From Chaetomium olivaceum (taxonomy: Eukaryota; Ascomycota; Sordariomycetes; Sordariales; Chaetomiaceae): a DNA stretch of 64,000 bases. The stretch is taken from contig JAYWVB010000001.1 in the NCBI GenBank assembly GCA_039881045.1, positions 868,001 through 932,000 on the forward strand, written 5' to 3'. The notes under the pieces are model-generated. The model was not told where the DNA came from. It ran no database searches and saw only the letters and a list, made by a program, of their open reading frames with translations. Shown piece by piece: positions 1 through 11,200 of the stretch (position 1 is the stretch's first letter; every line of letters begins with the position of its first letter). The translations under genes were made by a program, and so were the position numbers.

Positions 1-400
1 GTACATTACTTCATTTGTTTCTAGTAAGGCACCCTGTTCCCATATCTGATATCTTCATTTCTAACAATATCACCAGTATGGCTCTTGAGAAGCTGGAAAT
101 TACAGCAGTTGGAACTTTTGGGGCCGGACGAGAAGCAGCAAACGAACACCAACCAAGCCGCCGGGGGTAACCGGGAGCGCGCGAGCGAGCCACGGCACTC
201 TGGACTGCGTGCATATGTACGCGGTATGACCACGATCAAGAAGATTTAAATCAAACCATTGCACAATAGGCAGTGACTTTCGCGCCTATTCATAATTTCA
301 TTACAAGGACACTACCAATATAATAAGATGGGCCCCCCATCTCGGGAAGATTTTAGTTCCGGCGATATGCCACCTAGAAGGGCCATTATTTGAGCGGTGC
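1..400. other. 3' flank, no gene seen
   Basis: No convincing coding sequence is seen. The stretch lies downstream of the minus-strand CoA-ligase gene and probably holds its 3' UTR. The open frames here are short and low in coding character. Confidence 0.5.
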
Positions 401-2796
401 TCAGACATCCCTCGACAGTTCAATTGCCTTAGTCGCTGCCGCCTCGAAATCGTCGAATGCATAAAGCGGCAAGCCACTTTCAGCAATGAGCTTCTGGCCC
501 TCTTCTTCATTTGTCCCCCTGATGCGTACTACAACAGGCACACTGGGGGACAACTCATTAAAGGCCATGATGATGCCCCTGGCAATCATATCACCGAGAG
601 TCAGCCCGCCAAAGATATTGACAAAAATGACTCGGACCCTCGGGTCCCGTAGGATGATTTCGAAACTCTGCTTCACTGTCTCAGACGTAGCTTTACCCCC
701 TGTGTCGAGGAAGTTGGCAGCATGCCCCGCGAGCGCGTCAACAGTGTTCATGGCCAACCCCGCGCCGTTGACAAGGGTGCCGACTGTCCCGGGCCCTTGG
801 AGCTTGATGTACACAATGCCGTTCTTCTCCGCCTCAATCTCAGACGGATCCTCCGCAGCGATGTTTCGCAGGCGTTGCAGGTCGGCTTGCCGACCGCAGC
901 TACGGTAAGCAGCATCGTCGAAGCCAAAACGTGCGCCGACGACCGTGAGTTCGCCTAGCCGTTCCAATATGGACGTGGATAGGAAGAATGCTTCTTTGTC
1001 GTAGAAGATGGCTGTTAAGGTCTTGAGAAGATGGCGAAGAGATTTTACAGCGCTCTCGCTTGGACTCAGCTGCAGATGTTTCGCCACTCGCTCGATCATG
1101 AGCGTATCGAGATCGACCCCGTAATCGAAGGGATAACGTTCCACGAACTCGTTTAGTTTAGCTTCCTCAGCGCTCGGGGAAGCGATGATACACGGAGACC
1201 GTGTCCCACGGTCAATACCGATAGCCAAGAGCTTTCGAACATCGGAGCTCGGTGACCAACCTCCTGCCATGCAGTTGATCCCGCCAGCCTCCCGGAGGAT
1301 GTCCATACACTGGTTCTCCGAGATATAAAGATGTCTCCGTTGTTGAGTAAAGATCGGACTTGATCGCTCCTTATGCTTGGGTCTGTGGACAACGGCGTGA
1401 AACTGGCGGCGCTGAGCCCCCCCTAGAGACCCAATGCCAACTCCTCCCTTTAGCCCCGGCTCAGGGGCCACGGTTCTGGCCGCCAACCTTGCCTTTAGGG
1501 CATCACCAAACTGTGCTGGATGGCCGACTATAGTCGCTCCTGCAGATTCAAGCGCCGCTATCTTGGCTTTTGCGTCCGGTTCCCCGGCAGTGGTGAAAGC
1601 GCCGGCATGGCCCATGATGCGGCCGGGCGCTTCGGCGATACCCGCAACCAAGGCAACTACAGGCCTGAAAGAAAATGTCAATCCTACTGAAACCACAAAT
1701 GTGCCGTCTCGGGACTCACTTTGGTGATCTGGTCCGGGAACGATACTCACGGATCCTACAAGGCTTTCGTCAGAGACGTCATCACCAGCGAGGAGATAGA
1801 CATACCAATCGGCGGCGTCAAATTCACCGCTGCCCCCAATTTCACCGATCAGGGCGATGCCGTCTGTATCCGGGTCATGTTCAAGAACACTCAAGGCTTC
1901 CTGGAGATTGGTCCCGGGGACGATATCGCCGCCTACACCGATGCACAAGCTCTGCCCAAGGCCTGCCCGTGTAGTTGAGGCAACTGCTTCATAACTCAGT
2001 GTCCCGGATTTTGCAACAATTCCTATTCTCCCAGGCGTAAAGCAAGGTAACGGCTGGAAACCTACGGCAGGATTAGTACCTATGGTCGGGCTCTTGGTCT
2101 TGACTAGCAAACCTATACGACACTTCCCCACAGCAGAGATGATGCCAGGCGAGTTGGGGCCGACAAGACGAGACTTGGATTGGGATTTCAACATGGAATG
2201 GACCTTGAGTTGTCAGAATAGATACTCGGATTATGATTTACATCGACTACAGCGGCCTTGCTTACTCGAAGCATGTCATGCAAGGGGATGTGCTCCGCAA
2301 CGGCCACGATGAGAGGGACTTCAGCTTGTATTGCCTCTTCAATTGCGGCCGCAGCTTGATGGGCTGCTACGTAAATAGCCGTGGCATCCGGCTTTAACTG
2401 TTCCACCGCCTGTCCGTGATGATATCAGCTCTTGGCCAGTTCATGGGGAACACCAGTAAAGGGGCTGCGCAGACCGATCGAACCGTAGGAAGCACGGGCA
2501 GGCTGAGATGCTCCGCAGTACGGCCAGGCGTCACACCCCCAACAACATGGGTGCCCCAGGCAATAGAGTCTTTGGCATTTGTTGTGGCCTTGACCCAGCG
2601 TCAGCAGCTACTCGGAATCACCAGGAAGCAGATAGTCCCCAACCAGCTTTCCAGTAAACCCCTGAAAGATCACACGTGTGTGGTTTCCAATTCGAAGGTT
2701 TGGAAGCGTGTCGGAATAACTATGAAGACGGGATGTCGTCCACAGGGAGCGGTAACGGCAACGGCCAGATGGCGAGCCCGGCATCCGGATTCGCAT
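401..2796 (-). CDS. Succinyl-CoA ligase-like alpha-beta (SucD-SucC) fusion protein
   Basis: Spliced model of six exons: 2796-2644, 2588-2475, 2409-2266, 2203-1806, 1755-1720 and 1664-401, giving 702 residues. The Arg-rich first ~28 residues look like a mitochondrial presequence. Residues ~30-380 are a complete alpha subunit. They carry the CoA-binding GFTGK loop, VVGGVTPG, VGPNSPGI, GRIGIVAKSGTLSYEA and the phospho-histidine motif GHAGAF (His ~301). Residues ~385-702 resemble the beta subunit (VNGAGLAMNTVDAL, ANFLDTGGKAT, VNIFGG). This half is ~70-80 residues shorter than bacterial SucC and lacks most of the N-terminal ATP-grasp lobe with its glycine-rich loop. Normal enzymes convert succinyl-CoA, a nucleoside diphosphate and phosphate to succinate, CoA and the triphosphate. 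Here nucleotide use and substrate are uncertain, so another acyl-CoA is possible. The 36-nt exon 1755-1720 restores the expected WIREYRSRTRSPKPVV stretch. COX19 follows on the same strand. Confidence 0.8.
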
Positions 2797-3069
2797 CCGG
2801 GGCCCATATTGACAGAGACGGGAACCTTGATGCATTTCGGACGGATCTGGCAGTTGGCTTGTTGGGCCGGTTGGTTGAAGAGTGGAGAGTTTGGATGCGG
2901 TTGCTGCCCGAGAAACCGAGGCAAGAGCCAGTCTACCTACCAGAAAGGCTGGCGTGGCTGACTGATGAGTCCAGACCGACTTGATCCTTACTTCGGGTAG
3001 ACATGTGGTGCTTAACCCCACATGGGTCAAAACCAAAACCCCAAAGCTGATGTGGGGTGTCCCGCCAAA

Positions 3070-3566
3070 TCACCAACGGAGCTCTCCTTTGACCCCTGTC
3101 TCACCGCCAGCACCTTGCTTTGCTGGTGTTTCTTGGGCTTTTGTCTTGAAGCCCAAATTCTTAAAATCGTCCCGGGCCATCAGGTTACTAGATATCCAGC
3201 AGTCAGTTCACCTAGAGCCACAACGAAACCTGTGCAAATCCGGAAAACCTACTGGTCCATGCGACAACCTAGGTACGACTTGGCTAGCATCCGACATTCG
3301 TTGTCATTCATCCCCTTCACCTTCTTCATGCAGTCCAGGTAGGACATCATGACATGTTTGCACTCTCCTAAATTCGAGGATGAGTAGGTCGCTATCTCAC
3401 GAAGATTATCGCACTTACCGTCGTGGTCTAGCGGAAAGCTCCCTCTCTGCGGCCTTGAACGGCAGAATATTGTTAACAAGAACGGCAACCGTCTCATGCG
3501 GGACTCGGAAACTCACGGGATAGGCCTTGTTGACGGCAACGGTCCTGGGCTTCCGAAGGTGCTCAT
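3070..3566 (-). CDS. cox19: Cox19, cytochrome c oxidase assembly twin-CX9C protein
   Basis: Four short exons (3566-3517, 3453-3419, 3367-3253, 3187-3070) join into a 105-residue protein starting MSTFGSPGP. Two CX9C motifs are visible, from ECKHVMMSYLDC and ECRMLAKSYLGC. They are typical of Mia40-oxidised coiled-coil-helix-coiled-coil-helix proteins of the intermembrane space. The motif PPQRGSFPLDHDGE before the first cysteine and NLMARDDFKNLGF near the end are characteristic of Cox19. The known family role is copper and redox handling during assembly of cytochrome c oxidase. All introns are 51-65 nt with GT-AG ends. The start is the first ATG of the conserved N-terminus. The C-terminal tail after NLGF is a low-complexity extension of ~30 residues. 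Confidence 0.92.
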
Positions 3567-4470
3567 GTTGGTCTCGCCCAAAGCTCTGACAAATCAATGC
3601 GACTTTTGATTTTTAGACTCAGGTACCTGTCACAATTTTGGGCTGAGTGCTGCCGTCCTGGTGTGCCTGGCGAGAGAAGACTCGCTCGAGGCAAAGATGG
3701 AAAGAAGTTCTGAACACAGAACTTCAGGTCACCTGACTAGAGCGTGACTCCGGCGAGTTTGAACCAGTTGCCTAAAACGAAGGTACTAATTGTCGTCAAT
3801 AACTCACGAGATATACAGAAAAAAAAGAGAATGACTGCTCCGGGGTTGAGCGAGCAGAGACACAGTAAGACGGCAAACAGCGTCTGTTGATGTTGAATGC
3901 TGGAGTTGCTGTGCTGAGTTGCCCTTTCCGGCCGGCAGCATTCGGGATGAGTTGTGGGTCTCACCATGCCCAAGCCGCCTCAGGCACTCAGGCCACAAGA
4001 TGCCCAACCAGCTCAACTTGAGAGTCAGGTTAGGAGAGAAGTCCATCCATTGGATGTTCCACACAGTGGGGCTGCCTCTGACGGGCGCATCTGGTCTGGT
4101 TAGGCGGCATGCATTGAGCCCTGAAATTGATCGATGCGCAGGCAGGCCAGGCCGTCTGTGCTTCAAACTTTCTAGCGAATCCATACCCGGTTCAGTTACT
4201 CCGCCGAGAGATTTCGAGTTTTGTCGAGCTTCGGCTTCCATTATCGAACCCCCCCAAGATCAACGGATCGTTCCGCTTGCTTTCCCTTCCTTCGTCAGAA
4301 AGTCACGACCAGGCGTCGGCTACCCGATTTTTTTCTTCTTCCCTTTCGGCCAGACCTCCTCCACCTTCTGCGCCGCCCTGCTTGCTTGAGCTCGACATTC
4401 CCAGTTATCGGCGCATACTTCGCTCTCGATCGCTTGCACCTGAGGCCATTGCCTAACCGCAACCGCTGCC
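3567..4470. promoter_or_regulatory. Divergent intergenic region between cox19 and dnm1
   Basis: About 900 nt without a gene separate the two divergent starts, so both promoters should lie here. The last ~200 nt before dnm1 are pyrimidine-rich, as is usual for 5' leaders of filamentous fungi. I recognise no specific operator. Confidence 0.5.
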
Positions 4471-7107
4471 ATGGCTGCGCTCGGCGACGACTTGCTGGGA
4501 ACCGTCAATAAGTTGCAAGACTTGGTCTTCAACACTATTGGCAATGACTCCCTCGATCTCCCTCAGATTGTATGCAACACCACCAACCACCACCACCACC
4601 AGCGACCCCTCCACTACCCCCCTGCCCCCCACCAACCCCCTTGTTCTGGCTCGGGCTTTCTAACAATGTTTGCGCTCTATAGGTTGTTGTTGGGTCCCAA
4701 TCCGCGGGCAAGTCGTCGGTTCTCGAGAACATTGTCGGCCGGGATTTTCTTCCTCGTGGCAGCGGCATTGTTACCCGAAGGCCCCTTATCTTACAGCTCA
4801 TCAATGTGTCCGGCGAAGATGCCGGGGATGATCCGCATGCCAACTACCGGAACCCGACCCAGGCCGCTCCGAACGAGTGGGCTGAGTTTCACCACATCCC
4901 TAACCGGCGGTTCAACGACTTCGGCGACGTCAAGCGGGAGATCGAGAATGAGACCTCGAGGGTTGCGGGAAACAACAAAGGCATCAATCGCCAGGCGATC
5001 AACCTCAAGATCTACTCCCCACATGTCTTGAACCTGACCCTCGTTGATTTGCCGGGTCTCACCAAGGTCAGTCCCAAAGCGTCGTTTAGTACTTCTACCG
5101 TCTAACCAGCGCGCCACAGGTGCCCATTGGAGACCAACCGACGGACATCGAAAAACAGACACGCAACCTAATCTCCGAATACATTGCGAAACCCAACAGC
5201 ATCGTCCTGGCTGTCTCACCCGCGAATGTCGACATCGTCAACTCGGAGGCTCTGAAGCTTGCCCGGCACGTCGATCCGCTCGGCCGGAGGACGATCGGCG
5301 TGCTCACTAAGGTCGACTTGATGGACCACGGCACCAACGCTCTGGACATCCTATCCGGTCGCGTCTACCCTCTGAAGCTGGGCTGGATTGGGGTGGTAAA
5401 CCGATCGCAGCAGGATATCCAGGGCAACAAGCCCATGGAAGATGCGCTGAAGTCCGAGTCCGAATTCTTCAGGCATCACCCAGCCTATAGGAATATTGCT
5501 ACTCGCTGCGGCACGCGCTTCCTGGCAAAGACGCTCAACACCACCTTAATGGCTCATATTCGAGACCGTCTTCCCGATATCAAGGCTCGCTTAAACACCC
5601 TCATGGGGCAAACCCAACAGGAGCTTGCTAGTTACGGAGACATGCATTTCAGTGGTAAGGAGCATCGTGGCTCACTTATTCTGCAACTCATGACCCGTTT
5701 TGCGACATCCTTCATATCGTCTATTGATGGCACTTCGACCGAGATCTCGACAAAAGAACTATGCGGTGGCGCCCGCATCTATTACATTTTCAACTCCGTC
5801 TTTGGGAGCTCGCTGGAATCGATCGACCCTACTTCGAACCTTTCTGCCCTCGACATCCGGACGGCCATTCGCAATTCGACAGGTCCGCGACCGAGTCTGT
5901 TCGTGCCTGAAATGGCCTTCGATTTGCTCGTTAAGCCCCAGATTAAGCTCCTCGAGGTCCCAAGTCAACGGTGCGTCGAGCTAGTGTATGAAGAGCTCAT
6001 CAAGATCTGCCATACTTGCGGCTCCACGGAGCTCTCGCGCTTCCCCAGGATGCAGGCCAAGCTTATTGAGGTCGTCTCGGACCTCCTTCGTGAGCGGCTC
6101 GGCCCCGCGTCTGGCTACGTCGAGTCTCTCATATCCATTCAGCGTGCGTACATCAATACCAACCATCCCAACTTCCTCGGCGCTGCCGCCGCCATGAGCC
6201 ACGTCGTCACCAATAAGCAAGAGCGGGAGAGGAAGCGCCTGATACAAGAGGAGCGGGAACGGCGGGAGCGTCGGCGGATGAAGGAGCTTGGCACCAACGG
6301 CGCGGACACTCCCGTGGACGAGGAAGAGGAAAACGCCGCAACGGAGAGGCCGGACTCTATCGCGGTGCGGAAAGCGCTCGGCAAGAGCGGTCGCAGCCAC
6401 TCGCCACATGTTCGGGACCCGTCTTCTGGCGGCATCACTGCTGCCCTCAACGGGGTCCGGTCCTCGTCGCCTGCTCAGTTCAACGGGCAGGGTCTGGGCA
6501 ACGCAAAGGACTCGTTTCTGAACTACTTCTTCGGCAAGGATGGCGCCATTGTGCCCGGCACCCCCCCGCCACATTCCAATCTTGGCCGCCACGTGAGCCA
6601 GTCCGTGGAGCCGACTTTCAGCCAGAGTATGAGGCGACCGGAGGAGAAACCTTTGCGGTCCCCGGCGCCGGCGCCCATTCGTATTGATGATAGCGCTCTT
6701 GACTTTTCAGGAGGCTCTAAAGGAAACGACTTCGTAAGTTGACATCGTGTAGTCTTTCGCTCTCCGTATTTAGTCAAGGCTAACCACCTCCCCAGATGAA
6801 TAACGGCGAGCCGGCCATGACTGACCGCGAGGCTATGGAGACAGAGCTCATCCGAGCACTGATTAGCTCCTACTTCAACATTGTCCGAGAGAGCATCGCT
6901 GACCAAGTGCCCAAGGCAATCATGCACCTTCTGGTTAACCACTGCAAGGACGTTGTCCAGAACCGGCTCGTGAGCGAGTTGTACAAGGAGACCCTCTTTG
7001 AGGAGCTTCTTTACGAGGATGATGCGGTGAAGAAGGACCGCGAGAAGTGCGAGAAAATGCTTCAGACGTACCGGGAGGCATCCAAGATTATCGGCGAGGT
7101 TGTGTAG
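4471..7107 (+). CDS. dnm1: Dynamin-related GTPase Dnm1/Drp1, mitochondrial and peroxisomal fission
   Basis: Four exons (4471-4569, 4683-5066, 5120-6733, 6796-7107) give 802 residues. The N-terminus TVNKLQDLVFNTIGNDSLDLP separates Dnm1 from Vps1. GTPase motifs are complete: P-loop GSQSAGKS (~38-45), the switch region in SGIVTRRP, DLPGLT and TKVDLMD. The middle domain and stalk follow (GGARIYYIFNSVFG, TGPRPSLFVPE, AYINTNHPNFLG). A variable insert of ~180 residues rich in charged residues, Ser and Pro comes next, including a basic and acidic run at ~385-430. The C-terminal GTPase effector domain ends at KIIGEVV. In known fungi Dnm1 assembles into spirals on outer mitochondrial membranes. The last intron splits the variable region from the effector domain. 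Confidence 0.95.
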
Positions 7108-8221
7108 ACGGCCACGACCCAGGATATCGGTAACAGCGAGCCGACATCGCTGGTTTTTGGTGCTGCTATACTGTACATGAGCCGGCTGGCAATGTTATGT
7201 CGTTTTATGTTTGGGCGCTTGGTTTCGGACCTCTCTTTTCGTCGGAGCAAGCTTTCGAGGTCGCTCGGGGGGCTAGCCTTGTATAACAACAGGAGTCACA
7301 CCTGAACAGGGATGGAGGAACAACTGCGCCTGGAGGCCGCGATGCTATGGGCATTGGCAGGAACGGTTACGGCTTTGTTTGCCGTTTTTCCCTCGATCTA
7401 ATCTGTAAATACATAAGGGCCTCAATCTTCCCCTCAACAGTTATGATATTGGACATATTAGACATGGTCTGTCTCAGCGGTTGAAACTGCACTTCCCATA
7501 AACTAAAGAACTGAAGAATTGAAATTATCAGTTGTCTTCGTTGGGTTATGAGGTTGGGCCGTGGGGTTGGGCTGTGAGGTTTGGCGTTGAAGTTGAAGTT
7601 GCACAGTGTCAATTCCTGGGGCGATCACTTGGCTTACATAATGCCACGTTTTTGGCCCCCAGTCGCAACTTCCCAACTTCATTCATCACTGCCCTGACTT
7701 TTCTGACCGACCTCAGTTGCTCTTTCTTCATGACGCGTCCACGCCCTTCGCCATATATTCTACACAATCGCACCTCATTCTGTGCGCGATTGATTGACTG
7801 ACAGGCTACATCAGAGTGCCTCCCACCGAACCATCATCGACTCGTTCTGTGTTCATTTTGACCCGCGACTTGCCAGGTCCTCCTCGTGGTCCATTTTCAG
7901 TTCTTTATCCAGCGGCGCGCCAGCGATGTTCCGCCACAACACCAGTACAGCAAGCCTGATAGGACTTCTCTTCCTGTATTGACACCGGGCCTAGATGCCA
8001 GTCAAGTTTACATTGGCTCCTATACCCACGAATAGGAGCTCTCTGGAGACAACGGCCACATCCCTAGCCGTTGTCCATTCATTCATACTTCTCTTTCCTT
8101 GACAAGTGTTATCTTCGCTTCATTCCTGTAACACAACCACTGTTCTGTCCAACACAGTGGTGCGCCGGTCTCCTTACTTTCTCCTGATCTTTCATTCCTG
8201 CCGGTCTTGTCGTTTCGTTTC
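7108..8221. promoter_or_regulatory. dnm1 3' region and upstream region of the F-box gene
   Basis: No coding sequence is supported over about 1.1 kb. The segment nearest the downstream ATG is rich in C and T and probably forms a promoter and 5' leader. Open frames in it are short and unrelated to known families. Confidence 0.45.
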
Positions 8222-11200
8222 ATGCCCCAAAACGGGTATTTGAGCGGCACAGACAATAGCCAGAACCCAGCGGTCGTTCTCGCGAGGAGTCTGGTCGAGG
8301 GCGGCGGCGGCAGCTCGGAGGCAGCGCTGGCTCTTGGCAACCGGGACACGATGAATGATGAACACCTCAACGGATCCAGCGCAACGGACGGCCCATTTGT
8401 CATCGGGAAAAAGCGCAAGTCGCCTGGCGATGATGCTGAGTCTGGGCTCGCTGAGACGGCCAGTCGTTGGCAAGGTCATGGGTCCAAGAAAATCAAGCTG
8501 CCGACGGGCGACACAAACCAGGGTGGCATGTCAGTGTCGACGCCAGGCACCCTCCCGGGCCAAGACCGGTCTCTTTTACCCCTGGAAATATGGCACTATG
8601 TTCTCACCTACTGCCCGCCCAAGTCGTTGGGCAATCTGCTGTCCGTCAACAAGCGGTTCAACGCCTACCTTGATCCTGCTTCGCCGGTCCACGCAGACGT
8701 TCCCTCTGTGACACAGGGCGCACTCAGGCCCATGGAGCCCAATGCCATCTGGCAAGCTTCGCGGCGGCGCTTCTGGCCTCAGATGCCTGCCCCTCTACGG
8801 TCAAGTGCTGAGCTTGATATGTGGCGGCTTGCCTGCTCCCCTAAGTGTCAAGCCTGCGGTAAGGTCCACGCTCGCGATCAGACGTCCCGCAATCCCCTGC
8901 ATCCTGGCCCTGGCACCGATGGTGTGGCGGTCATATGGGCCTTTGGTAGTCGAATGTGCTCGGCTTGCCTTTTGAAGGGCTCTGACAAGGTTTGTGAATT
9001 GCTCGAACGGTGACGGAGTAATGGTGGTTGCCTAACTAACTTTGTGGGTAGGAGCTCGATCTGCAAATATCGCCGTCCATCCCGTCTGCCATCATCCCCG
9101 CACTTCCCTTCGTCTTCTTCACCCAAGATCGCGATGTTTTCACGGCCACTATGGTCGAGGCAAATCAGATACCCGCGGATTTGGAAGTTACCAAGCTCTT
9201 CTCAAAGTCAGACGTCCAAGCTCTCCAGCAGGAATTTCTCCAAGTCAAAGATATGGGCCAAGGGACCGTGAGCGAATGGCTAAAGGGCCTCCCCGGCCGA
9301 GGCAGCGATCTCCAGCACGACGCATCAAAATGGGAGAAATGGGAATCATCTGGTGGTCTCGCGAAGATGTGCTCAATACTCTATCCGGGATATGAGGCAA
9401 AAGCGCCACCTGCAAACCTAACTGCTATCATACTGCCTCTCTCAGGGACGCCAAGAACGGACTGCCGAGCAGGCTGCGGAGTTGAAGGCAGCTAGGAAAG
9501 CAGAGATTGAGCGACGGTCTTCGTTGTTGGATCCGCCGCTGACTGCTGAGGTCCTTAGCCACATCCCTGCTTTTCAGGCCGCTACGCACATCGTTGCCCG
9601 ACTGGATGACGAGGCTTGGGAGCGACTCAAACCTCGGTTACTAGCACAGCGAGCTGACGCAGAAAAAAAGTTGCAGAGTGAGCCCAAAGCCGAGTCCCGG
9701 GGTAAGCAGGAGCCCGAGGGACAACCGCGTCTCGAGACCATCACTCTGGCCACGGATAAGGAGGCTCGTGACCGCATTGACAGGCATTGGGAAGTGACAC
9801 AGGCTCCCTTGCGCGCGAAGATCGCCGGCTATGCAGACGAAGTCATCCGGGACAGTTGGGGTAAAGGCAAGAAAATCACGAGGGAGAGCTGCTCACGATT
9901 TGCAGTTGACGCGCTCATTTACGTTCGGACGAGGTTTTACGCCGAAGTCGCCAAAGATGCCGCCGCTGCAAAGGCGGCTGGCAAAATACCACCCTTGGAC
10001 CCTCCTGAGGGCCCTTTCACCCGAAAGCTGACATTGGAAAACATGAAGTGGATCTTTGACGCGAAGTTCAAGCCTTACACCGAGCCGTTGCGCAAGGAGC
10101 TCTTCTACTGCAATGGCTGCGAGGGAAGCAACAAGGCGTTCGGTTTCGAGGGCGTCATCCAACATTACGCGGCGAAACATACGAGCGCCCTCAGCTTGGG
10201 GAGCATTGTTGTCCACTGGAGAGCCGAATGGCCGGAACACCCGCCCTTCAGCGCAACAGCCCGATCTGCCAAAGCATCCCTCCACCCTCGCGCCCCGGGT
10301 GGCTTTACCGTCAACGGAGGTGCACATTTCCTTCCCAACCACGGTTATCAGGCATCAGGAGTTGTGCCCGCTCCCTTGGGGCCTAGTTATCCTTACGGCT
10401 ATACTCCGCCAACATACGGTGGCCACTATCCACAACCCCAACCGCTGCCGCAACCTTACCAACCCCAACCCTCTGCAACTGCTCTGTTTGTGCCGGCGGC
10501 TAGCTATGAGCAACAGCCGTCTTATGCGACTCCATCCACCGCTTATCCCGCCTATCCGGCCCCTGGTCTTCCCTATACTACCTCGGCTGTTGAACCACCG
10601 TCAGGAAGCTATGCCCCCCCTGGCATCGGGCACTACGATTATCATTATGGGTCGTACCAGGCCAATGGCATTGGTGGTCAACACACCTCAGCCCAGTCAT
10701 CGACTTACCCAAATCTCGGTCAAACCCAGGTGGAGGACATTGCCCGTAACTCCCGCGAGGTGTGGCGGGTGCTGAGCGATATCCGAAATCTCCCCGGCAA
10801 CGTGAAGGTCTTCGTGACAATCCACCATCTGGTCCAGAGATTCCGGTCTCGATTTTACGAGACGCCGCCGCTAGCAATGTTCATTGACGGCTTATCCAAC
10901 GACAAAGAGATGCGTCCCGTCCGCAACGTCAACGGGCTTGTCTGCAAGGCCTGCCACTTGGGACTGGGCAACGCAGGTTCGGTGGAGCAAGATAAGAAGG
11001 ACTTCTCACTGCCACAACTCGCGAACCACTTCCAGTCCAAGCACATCGAACCAATGCAGAGGTTGCAAGCGGCCGCGCCCTTGGACTGGGTGACCGACAT
11101 GGTTTTGGTTCCCGATCTTGCCCTTCTCCCAAGCATTGCTTCGTCGGCCAACGAGCCTCAGAAAGCCCTGCTGTCAGCCGCATTTCCTGTTGCGTTTAGC

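Noticed and set aside
1806..2203. Apparent frameshift at the end of CoA-ligase exon 4
   Set aside because: A 36-nt exon and two short introns restore the family sequence without any sequence error.
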